DNA from: Flavobacteriaceae bacterium
GTDB lineage: Bacteria > Bacteroidota > Bacteroidia > Flavobacteriales > Flavobacteriaceae
Reading direction: 5' to 3'
Assembly: GCA_013001365.1 (NCBI GenBank)
Contig: JABDMQ010000013.1
Coordinates: 1 to 23,758 of the forward strand
Length of the DNA stretch: 23,758 nucleotides
The translations under genes and the position numbers were made by a program. The notes under the pieces are model-generated. The model worked only from the letters and a program-made list of their open reading frames with translations, had not been told where the DNA came from and did not search any database. The first letter of the stretch is position 1. The number at the start of each line of letters is the position of its first letter. Shown in pieces: positions 7,163 to 14,459 of the stretch.

Positions 7163-8402
7163 TTTTTGCTCGTTCTTGGGTTATTTCGGTAATCTTACAA
7201 ATAACTTCAGTGGCCTTGATCATACTTTCAACTGGGATATACTCATAACGCCCATGATAGTTATGTCCACCTGTAAAGATATTTGGACAAGGTAATCCCA
7301 TATAGGAAAGTTGAGAACCATCTGTGCCGCCTCTAATGGCCTTTATTTCGGGCTTAAGTCCTATGGATTCAATAGCTTTTTTAGCAATATCCACAATATG
7401 CATTACAGGCTCCACTTTTTCCTTCATATTGAAATACTGATCCTTGATTTCAATTTCGATGACTTCTTTAGCATATTTGGTGTTGATTCGCTTAACGGTT
7501 TCAAGGATGAGATTCTTTCGTTCTTCAAATAAGACTTTATCATGATCTCTTACAATATATTCTAGTATGGTTTCTTCAACCTCACCTTTCATGGATTGAA
7601 GATGAAAAAATCCTTCATACCCTTCAGTTTCTTGGGGAATCTCATTTTTTGGTAAAGCTTGAATGAACTCACTGGCAATGAGCATCGAATTAACCATCTT
7701 GTTCTTGGCATAACCAGGATGTACGATTTTACCCTTGACTATTAATTTTGCACTTGCAGCATTGAAATTCTCGTATTCCATTTCACCAATCCGACCACCA
7801 TCCATGGTATAGGCCCATTCGGCTCCAAATTTGTTTACATCGAATTTATGAGCACCACGACCTATTTCTTCATCAGGAGTGAAACCCACACGTATGCGCC
7901 CATGTTTTATTTCTGGATTTTGGATCAAATATTCGATTGCTGAAATGATTTCGCAGATTCCGGCTTTGTCATCTGCTCCCAGAAGTGTGGTTCCATCGGT
8001 AGTAATTAAAGTTTGGCCTTTATATAGCAAGAGGTCTTCAAAATAATCCGGAGAGAGTATAATGTCCTGTTCTTCATTAAGTATAATATCCTTACCGTCA
8101 TAATTTTCTATGATCTGCGGATTTACATTGGCTCCTCTAAAATCGGGAGTGGTATCGAAATGGGATATAAAACCAATGGTTGGAACATCATGATCGACAT
8201 TGCTTGGCAAAGTTGCCATGATATAGGCATTCTCATCGATTGTGACCTCTTCCATTCCTATGTCTTTCAATTCCTCAACTAACTTTTGGGCCAGATTCCA
8301 TTGTTTTTTTGAGCTTGGAGTTGTTTCAGAATCTGGATCAGATTCAGTATCGATAACGACATAACTTACAAATCGCTTTATAATGTCTTCTTTTGAAATC
8401 AT
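7155..8402 (-). CDS. pepT: Peptidase T (tripeptide aminopeptidase)
   Basis: PepT is a cytosolic M20B metallopeptidase that removes the N-terminal residue from tripeptides. The 415-aa length is normal. The two-zinc site is complete: H81 (ISHFDTTPD, catalytic D83), D144 in GADDKAG, the catalytic base E178 with E179 (TPDEEIGRG), D201 in YTMDGG, and H380 in TGGHNYHG. The dimerisation/lid insertion follows from about residue 213. The start at 8402 gives a family-like N-terminus (MISKEDIIKRFVSYV) with no signal peptide. It is the first gene of a leftward cluster with DinB-like and DUF1801 genes. The upstream gap to the divergent pyrD is 136 bp. No strong promoter facing pepT was seen. Confidence 0.95.
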   Translation of the reverse strand: MISKEDIIKRFVSYVVIDTESDPDSETTPSSKKQWNLAQKLVEELKDIGMEEVTIDENAYIMATLPSNVDHDVPTIGFISHFDTTPDFRGANVNPQIIENYDGKDIILNEEQDIILSPDYFEDLLLYKGQTLITTDGTTLLGADDKAGICEIISAIEYLIQNPEIKHGRIRVGFTPDEEIGRGAHKFDVNKFGAEWAYTMDGGRIGEMEYENFNAASAKLIVKGKIVHPGYAKNKMVNSMLIASEFIQALPKNEIPQETEGYEGFFHLQSMKGEVEETILEYIVRDHDKVLFEERKNLILETVKRINTKYAKEVIEIEIKDQYFNMKEKVEPVMHIVDIAKKAIESIGLKPEIKAIRGGTDGSQLSYMGLPCPNIFTGGHNYHGRYEYIPVESMIKATEVICKITEITQERAKND

Positions 8403-8490
8403 TTTGGATAATTAGTGTTTTGGTTAATGATTTTCTAAATCGAAAGTCATGGACCATAAAAATACGTTAATAATTATTTTGGAATTCAGA

Positions 8491-8521
8491 TTGCTTCAAT
8501 TTTTATTAAAGCCTATTTTTG
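8491..8521 (+). promoter_or_regulatory. Promoter of pyrD
   Basis: TTG at 8491-8493, a 20-bp spacer and TATTTTTG at 8514-8521 match the Bacteroidota promoter consensus. Transcription would start about 10 bp before the pyrD ATG, giving a very short leader. Confidence 0.65.
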
Positions 8522-8538
8522 CATGAGATTCCTAGTTC

Positions 8539-9555
8539 ATGTACAAATTCCTCATCAGACCATTGTTCTTTCTCTTCGATCCTGAGAAAGTACACCATTT
8601 CACGTTTTCACTTATTCGATTTGTATGTAAGATTCCGCTGCTACCTTCAATCTTCAGAAGCGTTTATTTGATTGAAGACAAGCGTCTTGAGCGAGAGTTA
8701 TTTGGATTGAAATTCAAGAACCCAGTTGGTTTGGCTGCAGGTTTCGATAAGGATGCCAAGCTTTATAACGAACTGAGCAATTTTGGATTCGGTTTCATTG
8801 AAATAGGGACACTCACCCCAAAACCACAAGAAGGTAATCCCAAGAAACGTCTTTTTAGATTAAAGGAGGACTCTGCTATTATCAATCGTATGGGTTTCAA
8901 TAATGGCGGCGTACATGAAGCAGTGGAACGATTAAAAAGGAATAAAGGTGTTTTAATAGGAGGTAATATTGGCAAGAATAAGGTTACGCCCAATAAAGAA
9001 GCTGTAGAGGATTATAAGATATGTTTCAATGCATTGTTCGATCATGTAGATTACTTTGTTGTTAATGTAAGCTCGCCCAATACACCAAATCTAAGAGCCC
9101 TTCAGGATAAAGAGCCACTGACCGAATTATTGATGACGCTTAAAAAAGAAAATTCCAATAAAACAACCCAGAAACCCATATTGCTTAAAATTGCACCAGA
9201 CCTTACTGAGGAGCAATTACTTGATATAATTGATATAGTCTCTGAAACAAGAATTGATGGTGTAATAGCGACCAATACCACGATTTCTAGAGAGGGATTA
9301 CAATCTGCTAATAAGTCGGAGGTCGGTGGTCTTAGTGGGATGCCGCTCTCGAATCGTTCGACCGAGGTTATCCGGTTTTTATCCGAAAAGAGCAATAAAT
9401 CGTTTCCGATCATTGGAGTCGGAGGTATTCATACTGTACAGGATGCAATGGAAAAACTTGAAGCAGGTGCTGACCTTCTACAGATTTACACCGGGTTTGT
9501 TTATGAAGGCCCGAAATTGATCAAGGATATCAATAAGGCTTTGCTTACTCGATAA
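8539..9555 (+). CDS. pyrD: Dihydroorotate dehydrogenase (quinone), class 2
   Basis: PyrD oxidises dihydroorotate to orotate in pyrimidine synthesis, passing electrons to membrane quinone. The 338-aa length and the amphipathic N-terminal helices (about residues 1-45, FLIRPLFFLFDPEKVHHFTF) mark class 2, which binds the membrane peripherally. FMN and substrate motifs are present: NPVGLAAGFDKDA (61-73), EIGTLTPKPQEGNPKKR, INRMGFNN, the catalytic-serine loop NVSSPNTPNLR (S178/S179), NTT (246-248), GVGGI (293-297) and YTGF (317-320). It stands alone, with its own promoter. Its stop codon lies inside the 3' end of the convergent spondin-domain gene (11-bp overlap). Confidence 0.97.
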   Translation: MYKFLIRPLFFLFDPEKVHHFTFSLIRFVCKIPLLPSIFRSVYLIEDKRLERELFGLKFKNPVGLAAGFDKDAKLYNELSNFGFGFIEIGTLTPKPQEGNPKKRLFRLKEDSAIINRMGFNNGGVHEAVERLKRNKGVLIGGNIGKNKVTPNKEAVEDYKICFNALFDHVDYFVVNVSSPNTPNLRALQDKEPLTELLMTLKKENSNKTTQKPILLKIAPDLTEEQLLDIIDIVSETRIDGVIATNTTISREGLQSANKSEVGGLSGMPLSNRSTEVIRFLSEKSNKSFPIIGVGGIHTVQDAMEKLEAGADLLQIYTGFVYEGPKLIKDINKALLTR

Positions 9556-10513
9556 TTACCTTTCGAGTAGAACTATCGCCGTCGATATTCTTTAATTTTA
9601 ATATATAAACACCGCTCCGTAAATTTCTAACATTCAATGTTTTACTATCTGAAGAATTGGATGTAATTATATTAATCCTTTTTCCTAAAACATTATAAAG
9701 GTCCACCGATTCCAATTTATTTGCAGGATTAGAAATATGCAATATATCTTTAGTTGGGTTTGGATAGACTTTTATGTTTTCAATTGAAGCAGCATCATTT
9801 ATGCTTAAGGTAGATGACTTGTAATTGAATGTTATCGTTGCCATTTTATTGCCCATAATTGGGTTTTGATTAGGTGGAGCTGGTACACCTAAAGTAATTA
9901 ATGATACAGGTACAAAAGGACTAGAGGCATTATTGCTAGAGCCATAGTCATAACCATCATCTGTTCCTGCGTCGTAGGCAAAAACATCCATGGTAAAATC
10001 GTCTTTCCAGCCGTTGTTAATAGCTGGGTTCCCACTTCGTAATTCAAGACTATTGATCGCAATGAACCAATCTGGGCTTGGTGCCACCATAGAAACTAAG
10101 GTGATTAGGGAAAAATTTTCACTAACTGTAATATCACTTAAAATAGCAACATCTTCATGACCTTCGTTTGGTGAAAATCCATCTTGAAGCTTCTGGTCTG
10201 CTCTTTTTGGAATTGCATCAATAGCATCATTAATTTCATTAGTAAACTCGGTATTGCTACCAAATTCAGCAACATTCTTGATTCCCAATGTTGCCAATGT
10301 TCCTATACTGAAAAATTCATTTGCCGTGTTGTGCGTTGCACCTATTAAATTAGACCAATGTGCGTCTCCAGGAACGGAGGTGTGTTGATCAACGGTCCAT
10401 ATTGTGTTCACAGTAATGTCGTAAATGGCCTCTGATTGGGCCTTGCAAGGTAAGGTAGTAGAAATAAGAATTCCAAAAAGAATGATACTAAAGAGATTAA
10501 CAGTAATTTTCAT
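9545..10513 (-). CDS. T9SS-secreted spondin-domain protein
   Basis: This is a 322-aa extracellular or surface protein. A Sec signal peptide covers about residues 1-25 (cleavage near CKAQ). Residues about 28-235 resemble the spondin N-terminal domain (Spondin_N): AIYDITVNTIWT, the SPDWFIAINSLEL segment (about 146-158) and the hallmark DAGTDDGYDYG (181-191). In eukaryotic F-spondin this fold mediates matrix contacts; bacterial members are uncharacterised. Residues about 244-322 are a type A sorting domain (IENIKVYPNPTKDILHIS, then LYNVLGKRI, then LRSGVYILKL), which directs export by the Por/type IX system and removal or anchoring at the surface. The gene is divergent from lysE (87 bp) and overlaps pyrD at its 3' end. 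Function is unknown; adhesion or matrix binding is inference. Confidence 0.87.
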   Translation of the reverse strand: MKITVNLFSIILFGILISTTLPCKAQSEAIYDITVNTIWTVDQHTSVPGDAHWSNLIGATHNTANEFFSIGTLATLGIKNVAEFGSNTEFTNEINDAIDAIPKRADQKLQDGFSPNEGHEDVAILSDITVSENFSLITLVSMVAPSPDWFIAINSLELRSGNPAINNGWKDDFTMDVFAYDAGTDDGYDYGSSNNASSPFVPVSLITLGVPAPPNQNPIMGNKMATITFNYKSSTLSINDAASIENIKVYPNPTKDILHISNPANKLESVDLYNVLGKRINIITSNSSDSKTLNVRNLRSGVYILKLKNIDGDSSTRKVIIE

Positions 10514-10570
10514 ATCATAGATAGTTTTTTGTATGATTATCCAGTCGCATTAATTGTCGTTTACTTACAT

Positions 10571-10578
10571 TATTTTTG
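10571..10578 (+). promoter_or_regulatory. Probable -7 element for the LysE-type gene
   Basis: TATTTTTG matches TAnnTTTG and lies 22 bp before the inferred TTG start, so the leader would be only about 15 nt. No TTG at the right spacing is seen upstream, so the -33 element is unsupported. Confidence 0.45.
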
Positions 10579-10600
10579 CTCATAACTTCGAAACCATCTA

Positions 10601-11227
10601 TTGAATTACGAAATACTGATATCATTCGCTATTGCTACTTCAGCACTTGCCGTATCACCGGGACCAGATAACATCTATGTGCTTATGCAGAGTATCGTGA
10701 ATGGTCGGAAATATGGATTAGCAACGGTTGCTGGGCTAATTTCTGGCTGTTTAGTTCATACCACGTTGGTGGCCTTTGGTGTCTCTGCCATCATAAAGGA
10801 AAATGAGCAGTTGTTCTTTATTTTGAAATTATTAGGTGCTTTATACTTGTTCTACCTTGCTTTCAAGGTATATAAGTCGAGTAATGAACTTACACTTTCT
10901 GGTAATGGCATTCCTAAAAAAACCTTAGGACAATTGTTCAAGCAAGGATTCATCATGAATGTCTTGAACCCGAAGGTCTCGATTTTCTTTTTGGCATTTT
11001 TCCCAGGTTTCCTGTTCAGTGATGACCTGAGTTTGGTGTTTCAATTCTATATGCTGGGTTTCCTGTTCATGGCTGTTTCCTTGGTCATATTTTCTATGAT
11101 AGCCATTCTTGCTGGGTTTATAGCTGAATATACTAGATCACATAGTAAGATTGGGATATACCTTAAATGGCTTCAGATCTTGGTATTCGTTGGCATTGCA
11201 TTATTCATATTGTTTTCAGGAAAATAG
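10601..11227 (+). CDS. LysE/RhtB-family amino-acid exporter (TTG start)
   Basis: This is a 208-aa inner-membrane exporter of the LysE/RhtB family, which expels amino acids or related compounds. The family signature SPGPDNIYVLMQS (19-31) follows the first helix. Five or six hydrophobic helices continue to the C-terminus, with the conserved GFIMNVLNPKVSIFFLAFFPGF segment in the middle. The start is inferred as TTG at 10601. An in-frame stop at 10583-10585 excludes anything far upstream, and the first in-frame ATG (codon 29) would delete helix 1 and the signature. The HMG-CoA lyase gene starts 32 bp after its stop, so the two may form an operon. The substrate cannot be told from sequence. Confidence 0.9.
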   Translation: MNYEILISFAIATSALAVSPGPDNIYVLMQSIVNGRKYGLATVAGLISGCLVHTTLVAFGVSAIIKENEQLFFILKLLGALYLFYLAFKVYKSSNELTLSGNGIPKKTLGQLFKQGFIMNVLNPKVSIFFLAFFPGFLFSDDLSLVFQFYMLGFLFMAVSLVIFSMIAILAGFIAEYTRSHSKIGIYLKWLQILVFVGIALFILFSGK

Positions 11228-11259
11228 TATTAATTTTAACTTTAGAAACAACCTCTTTA

Positions 11260-12126
11260 ATGCAAAACCAAGTCAAGGTGATTGAGTGCCCAAGAGACGC
11301 CATGCAGGGCATCAAGGAGTTCATACCCACTTCGGAGAAGGTTCAATACATCCAAGCGCTCTTACGAGTGGGATTTGATACCATTGATTTTGGAAGTTTT
11401 GTATCACCAAAAGCGATTCCTCAAATGGTAGATACAGCCGAAGTGCTGTCAAAGTTGGATTTATCCAAGACTAAAAGCAAGCTTTTGGCCATTGTGGCCA
11501 ATACACGTGGCGCTAACGATGCCAGCAAACATAAGGAAATAGATTACCTAGGATATCCGTTTTCCATTTCAGAGAACTTCCAGATGCGTAACACCCACAA
11601 GACCATTGCACAGTCTGTTGTTACCTTGGAAGAGATCCTGGATATTGCAATTAAGACTAATAAACAAGTTGTAGCTTATCTGTCCATGGGATTTGGCAAT
11701 CCCTATGGTGACCCATGGAATGTTGAGATAGTGGGTGAGTGGACTGAACGATTAAGCAATATGGGAGTGAAGATACTTTCATTAAGCGACACCATAGGTA
11801 GTTCTGATCCTGAAACCATTAACTATCTTTTCTCTAACCTTATTCCGAAATATCCAGATATAGAATTTGGAGCCCACTTGCATACCACCCCTTCTTCATG
11901 GCATGAAAAAGTACATGCTGCATTTTCATCAGGATGTCGTCGTTTTGATGGTGCAATTCAAGGATTTGGCGGTTGTCCAATGGCCAAGGATGAATTAACT
12001 GGTAACATGCCTACAGAGAAACTCTTGTCTTACTTTACTTCTCGAAAAGCCGAGCATAATCTAAATGCCTTAAGTTTTGAAAGTGCCTTCAACGAGGCTT
12101 CCAAGATATTCATGAAATATCATTAA
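11260..12126 (+). CDS. Hydroxymethylglutaryl-CoA lyase
   Basis: HMG-CoA lyase splits HMG-CoA into acetoacetate and acetyl-CoA at the end of leucine breakdown. The 288-aa TIM-barrel protein starts at the ATG at 11260; an in-frame extension back to 11167 would overlap the lysE-like gene and has no family resemblance. Active-site residues are visible: R12 and D13 in ECPRDAMQG, metal ligands H206 and H208 in GAHLHTT, C239 in the GFGGCPMAKDELTGN signature and N249. The loop SMGFGNPYGD replaces the SCVFGCPYEG form known from well-studied enzymes. The GGCP loop separates it from homocitrate/isopropylmalate synthases. It lies downstream of the LysE-type gene. Its TAA shares the TTAA palindrome with the stop of the convergent gene. 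Confidence 0.93.
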   Translation: MQNQVKVIECPRDAMQGIKEFIPTSEKVQYIQALLRVGFDTIDFGSFVSPKAIPQMVDTAEVLSKLDLSKTKSKLLAIVANTRGANDASKHKEIDYLGYPFSISENFQMRNTHKTIAQSVVTLEEILDIAIKTNKQVVAYLSMGFGNPYGDPWNVEIVGEWTERLSNMGVKILSLSDTIGSSDPETINYLFSNLIPKYPDIEFGAHLHTTPSSWHEKVHAAFSSGCRRFDGAIQGFGGCPMAKDELTGNMPTEKLLSYFTSRKAEHNLNALSFESAFNEASKIFMKYH

Positions 12127-12554
12127 TATACAAACGGAATAAGCCTGTAGGAAGTGCTTTTATATTGGGCGTAATCATCTCCGAATTTAATTGAAAGAAA
12201 GCGTTCTTCACTCAAGATCTTCAAGAACAAGGTAACTATCAAGATAGCAAAAGCGATCATTCTAGTTAATGTAGGTCTAGAAAGCAGGTCTGCTGAAAAA
12301 AACAAAAGAATTCCCAGATACATTGGATTACGGATATATCTGTAAATGCCATTGGTTATCAATACATCGGACTTTACTTCAGGTTGCATATTGAATCCAT
12401 GAATTCCGCCAGCGGAAATTCCAGAAAGAGCAATAACAATACCGATAGATTGAACTACAAGTATCCAAGAGCTAATACTTATCGAAAACCCACTTAATAA
12501 ATACCCCATTGTTAAAAACTGGAATACTAATAAGACCAATGATTTTGTGGACAT
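12123..12554 (-). CDS. Isoprenylcysteine carboxyl methyltransferase-like (ICMT/PEMT family) membrane protein
   Basis: This is a 143-aa integral membrane protein with helices at about 5-22, 27-48 and a hairpin at about 75-115. The C-terminal SAM-binding signature of the ICMT/PEMT superfamily is clear: NGIYRYIRNPMYLG (about 67-80), then SEERFLSIKFGDDYAQY (about 114-130) and RLIPFVY at the end. Bacterial members methylate unknown small or lipid substrates; no prenylated-protein role is implied. It is convergent with the HMG-CoA lyase gene, sharing 4 bp, and divergent from the porin operon. The 177-bp upstream gap contains the operator array of that operon, so shared regulation is possible but not shown. 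Confidence 0.88.
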   Translation of the reverse strand: MSTKSLVLLVFQFLTMGYLLSGFSISISSWILVVQSIGIVIALSGISAGGIHGFNMQPEVKSDVLITNGIYRYIRNPMYLGILLFFSADLLSRPTLTRMIAFAILIVTLFLKILSEERFLSIKFGDDYAQYKSTSYRLIPFVY

Positions 12555-12616
12555 CCATTTGGTTTTTAAGGACTAGAAATATAATCTTATTGTCAAATAA
12601 AAATGAGTTAATAAGT

Positions 12617-12711
12617 TTATTTAAAATAAATCTAAATAAGGTTTGTATAAATAATTTTGGGTTCTATATTTGCGACTTCTAAATAACGTTATTAATAATC
12701 AGTCTAAATAA
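12617..12711 (+). repeat. Three TCTAAATAA repeats in an operator-like array around the porin promoter
   Basis: The exact 9-mer TCTAAATAA occurs at 12631-12639, 12678-12686 and 12703-12711, all in the same orientation. The first and third are right halves of 23-bp imperfect palindromes at 12617-12639 (9 of 11 pairs) and 12689-12711 (8 of 11 pairs). The left halves are TTATTTA and TTATTAA. The first palindrome ends 3 bp before the -33 TTG, the second repeat lies over the expected start of transcription, and the third is in the leader. This geometry suits repression by a dimeric regulator. The shape resembles Fur/DtxR-type metal boxes, but the regulator is unknown. Confidence 0.6.
12643..12672 (+). 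promoter_or_regulatory. Promoter of the porin - FMN protein - membrane protein operon
   Basis: TTG at 12643-12645, a 19-bp spacer and TATATTTG at 12665-12672 are an ideal Bacteroidota promoter. The expected start of transcription is near 12679, leaving a leader of about 50 nt before the porin ATG. It is the best promoter match in the window together with the one at 19088. Confidence 0.8.
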
Positions 12712-12731
12712 GAATTCGCTTATCCCATAAC

Positions 12732-13907
12732 ATGAAAATCTATCTGTCATCACTTTTTTTATTAGTATCAACGTTAGCTTTATCACAAACATTACAAGAC
12801 AGTCTTACTTTTGACCCTCAACGCCAGCAGAATGCTGCCCAACGATTGCTGTCAGGTAATTATGGTAAAGCGGTTACTGTTGGAGCTTATGGTGAGATTA
12901 CCTATAATCAGCCAGAGAGTGATAACGGCGAGCTTGATATTCAGCGTTTGGTCATTTTGTTTGGATATAAATTCAATGATAAGGCACAATTCGTTACTGA
13001 ACTTGAAATTGAACATGTTGAGGAGATATTTGTTGAGCAAGCTTTTGTAAATTATAATGTCGCAGATAATATTAGCTTGCGTGGTGGACTGATGTTAGTG
13101 CCAATGGGTATCGTCAACGAATATCACGAGCCAACCACTTTTAATGGTGTTGAGCGTCCTGCTGTAGATAATGTAATAGTACCCACCACATGGCGGGAGA
13201 TAGGTCTAGGTGTCAATGGTAGAATTCCTGAGGCTTCAATTGGTTATCAAGCTTATGTGTTCAATGGATTTAAATCTACGGTGAATGAAGATGGTGAGGT
13301 AATCGGTTTTCTTAAAGGCAGTAATGGATTGCGTGGCGGGCGACAGAAAGCAATCAAATCGACCATTGATAGTCCAACATTTTCAACTAAGATCGAATAT
13401 TTTGGAATTCTTGGTTTGCGTCTTGGACTCTCTGGTTACTTTGGAAGAACCCAAGCCTCAGATGAAATTGATGATGTCGATGGTTCAGATATTGGGGTTG
13501 CCATGTTCGGACTAGATGCGCGGTATGCGTATCAAAGATTTGCTGCTAGGGGCCAATTTATTTATGCCACCTTGAGCGACACAGAAGCATACAATGACCT
13601 TTCCGGAAACGACCTAGGATCCGCACTCCAGGGCTATTACGGCGAAGTGGCATATAATTTATTGTCTTTGGAAAAGAAGCAACGGTTGTTTGCATTCTTG
13701 AGATATGAGAACTACGATACACATGCTAATACTGCTGGAACATTAATGAGTAACGACGCATATAATAGAACCGATGTCACTACCGGCCTAAGTTATCATA
13801 TAGCGCCAGGTGTTGTCCTTAAAGGCGATTATCAATTCAGGGATAATGCCTTGGAAGGCAGTAATGTTAATAATCGATTGAATTTCGGAATTGGCATATG
13901 GTTCTAG
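12732..13907 (+). CDS. Outer-membrane porin, OprO/OprP (phosphate-selective porin) family
   Basis: This 391-aa protein has a Sec signal peptide (about residues 1-19, MKIYLSSLFLLVSTLALSQ) and a beta-barrel body of alternating hydrophobic strands. It ends in an aromatic-terminated strand (NNRLNFGIGIWF), the usual outer-membrane insertion signal. The OprP-like layout is seen in the order AVTVGAYGEITYN, QRLVILFGYKF, LEIEHVEEIFVEQAFVNYNV, then LRGGLMLVPMGIVNEYHEP and the ERPAVDNVIVPTTWREIGLGVNG region. Family resemblance does not prove phosphate as substrate; loop residues differ and other anions or metal complexes are possible. It is the first gene of an operon, 24 bp before the FMN-binding protein gene, and carries the regulated promoter upstream. 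Confidence 0.85.
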   Translation: MKIYLSSLFLLVSTLALSQTLQDSLTFDPQRQQNAAQRLLSGNYGKAVTVGAYGEITYNQPESDNGELDIQRLVILFGYKFNDKAQFVTELEIEHVEEIFVEQAFVNYNVADNISLRGGLMLVPMGIVNEYHEPTTFNGVERPAVDNVIVPTTWREIGLGVNGRIPEASIGYQAYVFNGFKSTVNEDGEVIGFLKGSNGLRGGRQKAIKSTIDSPTFSTKIEYFGILGLRLGLSGYFGRTQASDEIDDVDGSDIGVAMFGLDARYAYQRFAARGQFIYATLSDTEAYNDLSGNDLGSALQGYYGEVAYNLLSLEKKQRLFAFLRYENYDTHANTAGTLMSNDAYNRTDVTTGLSYHIAPGVVLKGDYQFRDNALEGSNVNNRLNFGIGIWF

Positions 13908-13931
13908 AATGGTTAACTTAAGTAACTTAAT

Positions 13932-14459
13932 ATGATATTTGAAAAAAGCGTGATATTAATTTTTATCCCCTTGATTGTCGCATTGGGCATTCAGGACCGC
14001 GTTGCTAAAAAAGCCGACAAGGCCATAATAAAATTCTATGATATCGAGAATTTCACGAAGGCAGTAGTTACTATCGATTCAATTGTAAATGAAGAAACCC
14101 CATCAGATTTCAGCAAGAACAACTTATTCAAGATAGTACATGACAATAATTTCAAGGGCTATGGTTACATAGGAAACGCCGCAAGCATGACAGCAAATTT
14201 CGATTATTTGATCCTTCTGGATGATTCTTTCACTATTACCAAAAGCCAAGTATTGATCTATCGCGAGGAATATGGTGGTGAGATAGGTAGTAAGAGATGG
14301 CTGAAACAATTCATAGGAAAAAAAGAAGGCGAGGAACTAATTCACGGCAAAGACATTGTCGCCATATCTGGTGCCACTATTTCAACAACTTCCATGACCT
14401 CTGCGATTAATGACTTATTGAAGTCGCTTGCTGTCATAAAGTCAAAAGGTATCCAATAA
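13932..14459 (+). CDS. Membrane-anchored periplasmic FMN-binding (FMN_bind) protein
   Basis: This is a 175-aa protein of the FMN_bind family, which carries FMN covalently linked by ApbE to a Thr and relays electrons outside the cytoplasm (as in NqrC/RnfG). Residues about 5-20 form an uncleaved signal anchor without a lipobox cysteine. The domain spans about 65-168, with FKGYGYIGNAAS (74-85) and the flavinylation motif AISGATISTTSMTSAI (144-159), where T149 is the expected acceptor. The Asp that often precedes the motif (as in VDAISGAT) is Val here (V143), with D141 two residues earlier. It lies 24 bp after the porin gene and its TAA overlaps the next ATG (TAATG), so translation is coupled. 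No apbE is in the window. Confidence 0.85.
   Translation: MIFEKSVILIFIPLIVALGIQDRVAKKADKAIIKFYDIENFTKAVVTIDSIVNEETPSDFSKNNLFKIVHDNNFKGYGYIGNAASMTANFDYLILLDDSFTITKSQVLIYREEYGGEIGSKRWLKQFIGKKEGEELIHGKDIVAISGATISTTSMTSAINDLLKSLAVIKSKGIQ

Noticed and set aside
11167..11259. An N-terminal extension of the HMG-CoA lyase frame
   Set aside because: It overlaps the LysE-type gene and adds residues unlike the family; the ATG at 11260 places ECPRDA at the normal distance.
12682..12693. A perfect 12-bp palindrome AATAACGTTATT as a separate regulator site
   Set aside because: It overlaps the second TCTAAATAA repeat and is short and AT-rich; I treat it as part of the operator array, not an independent site.
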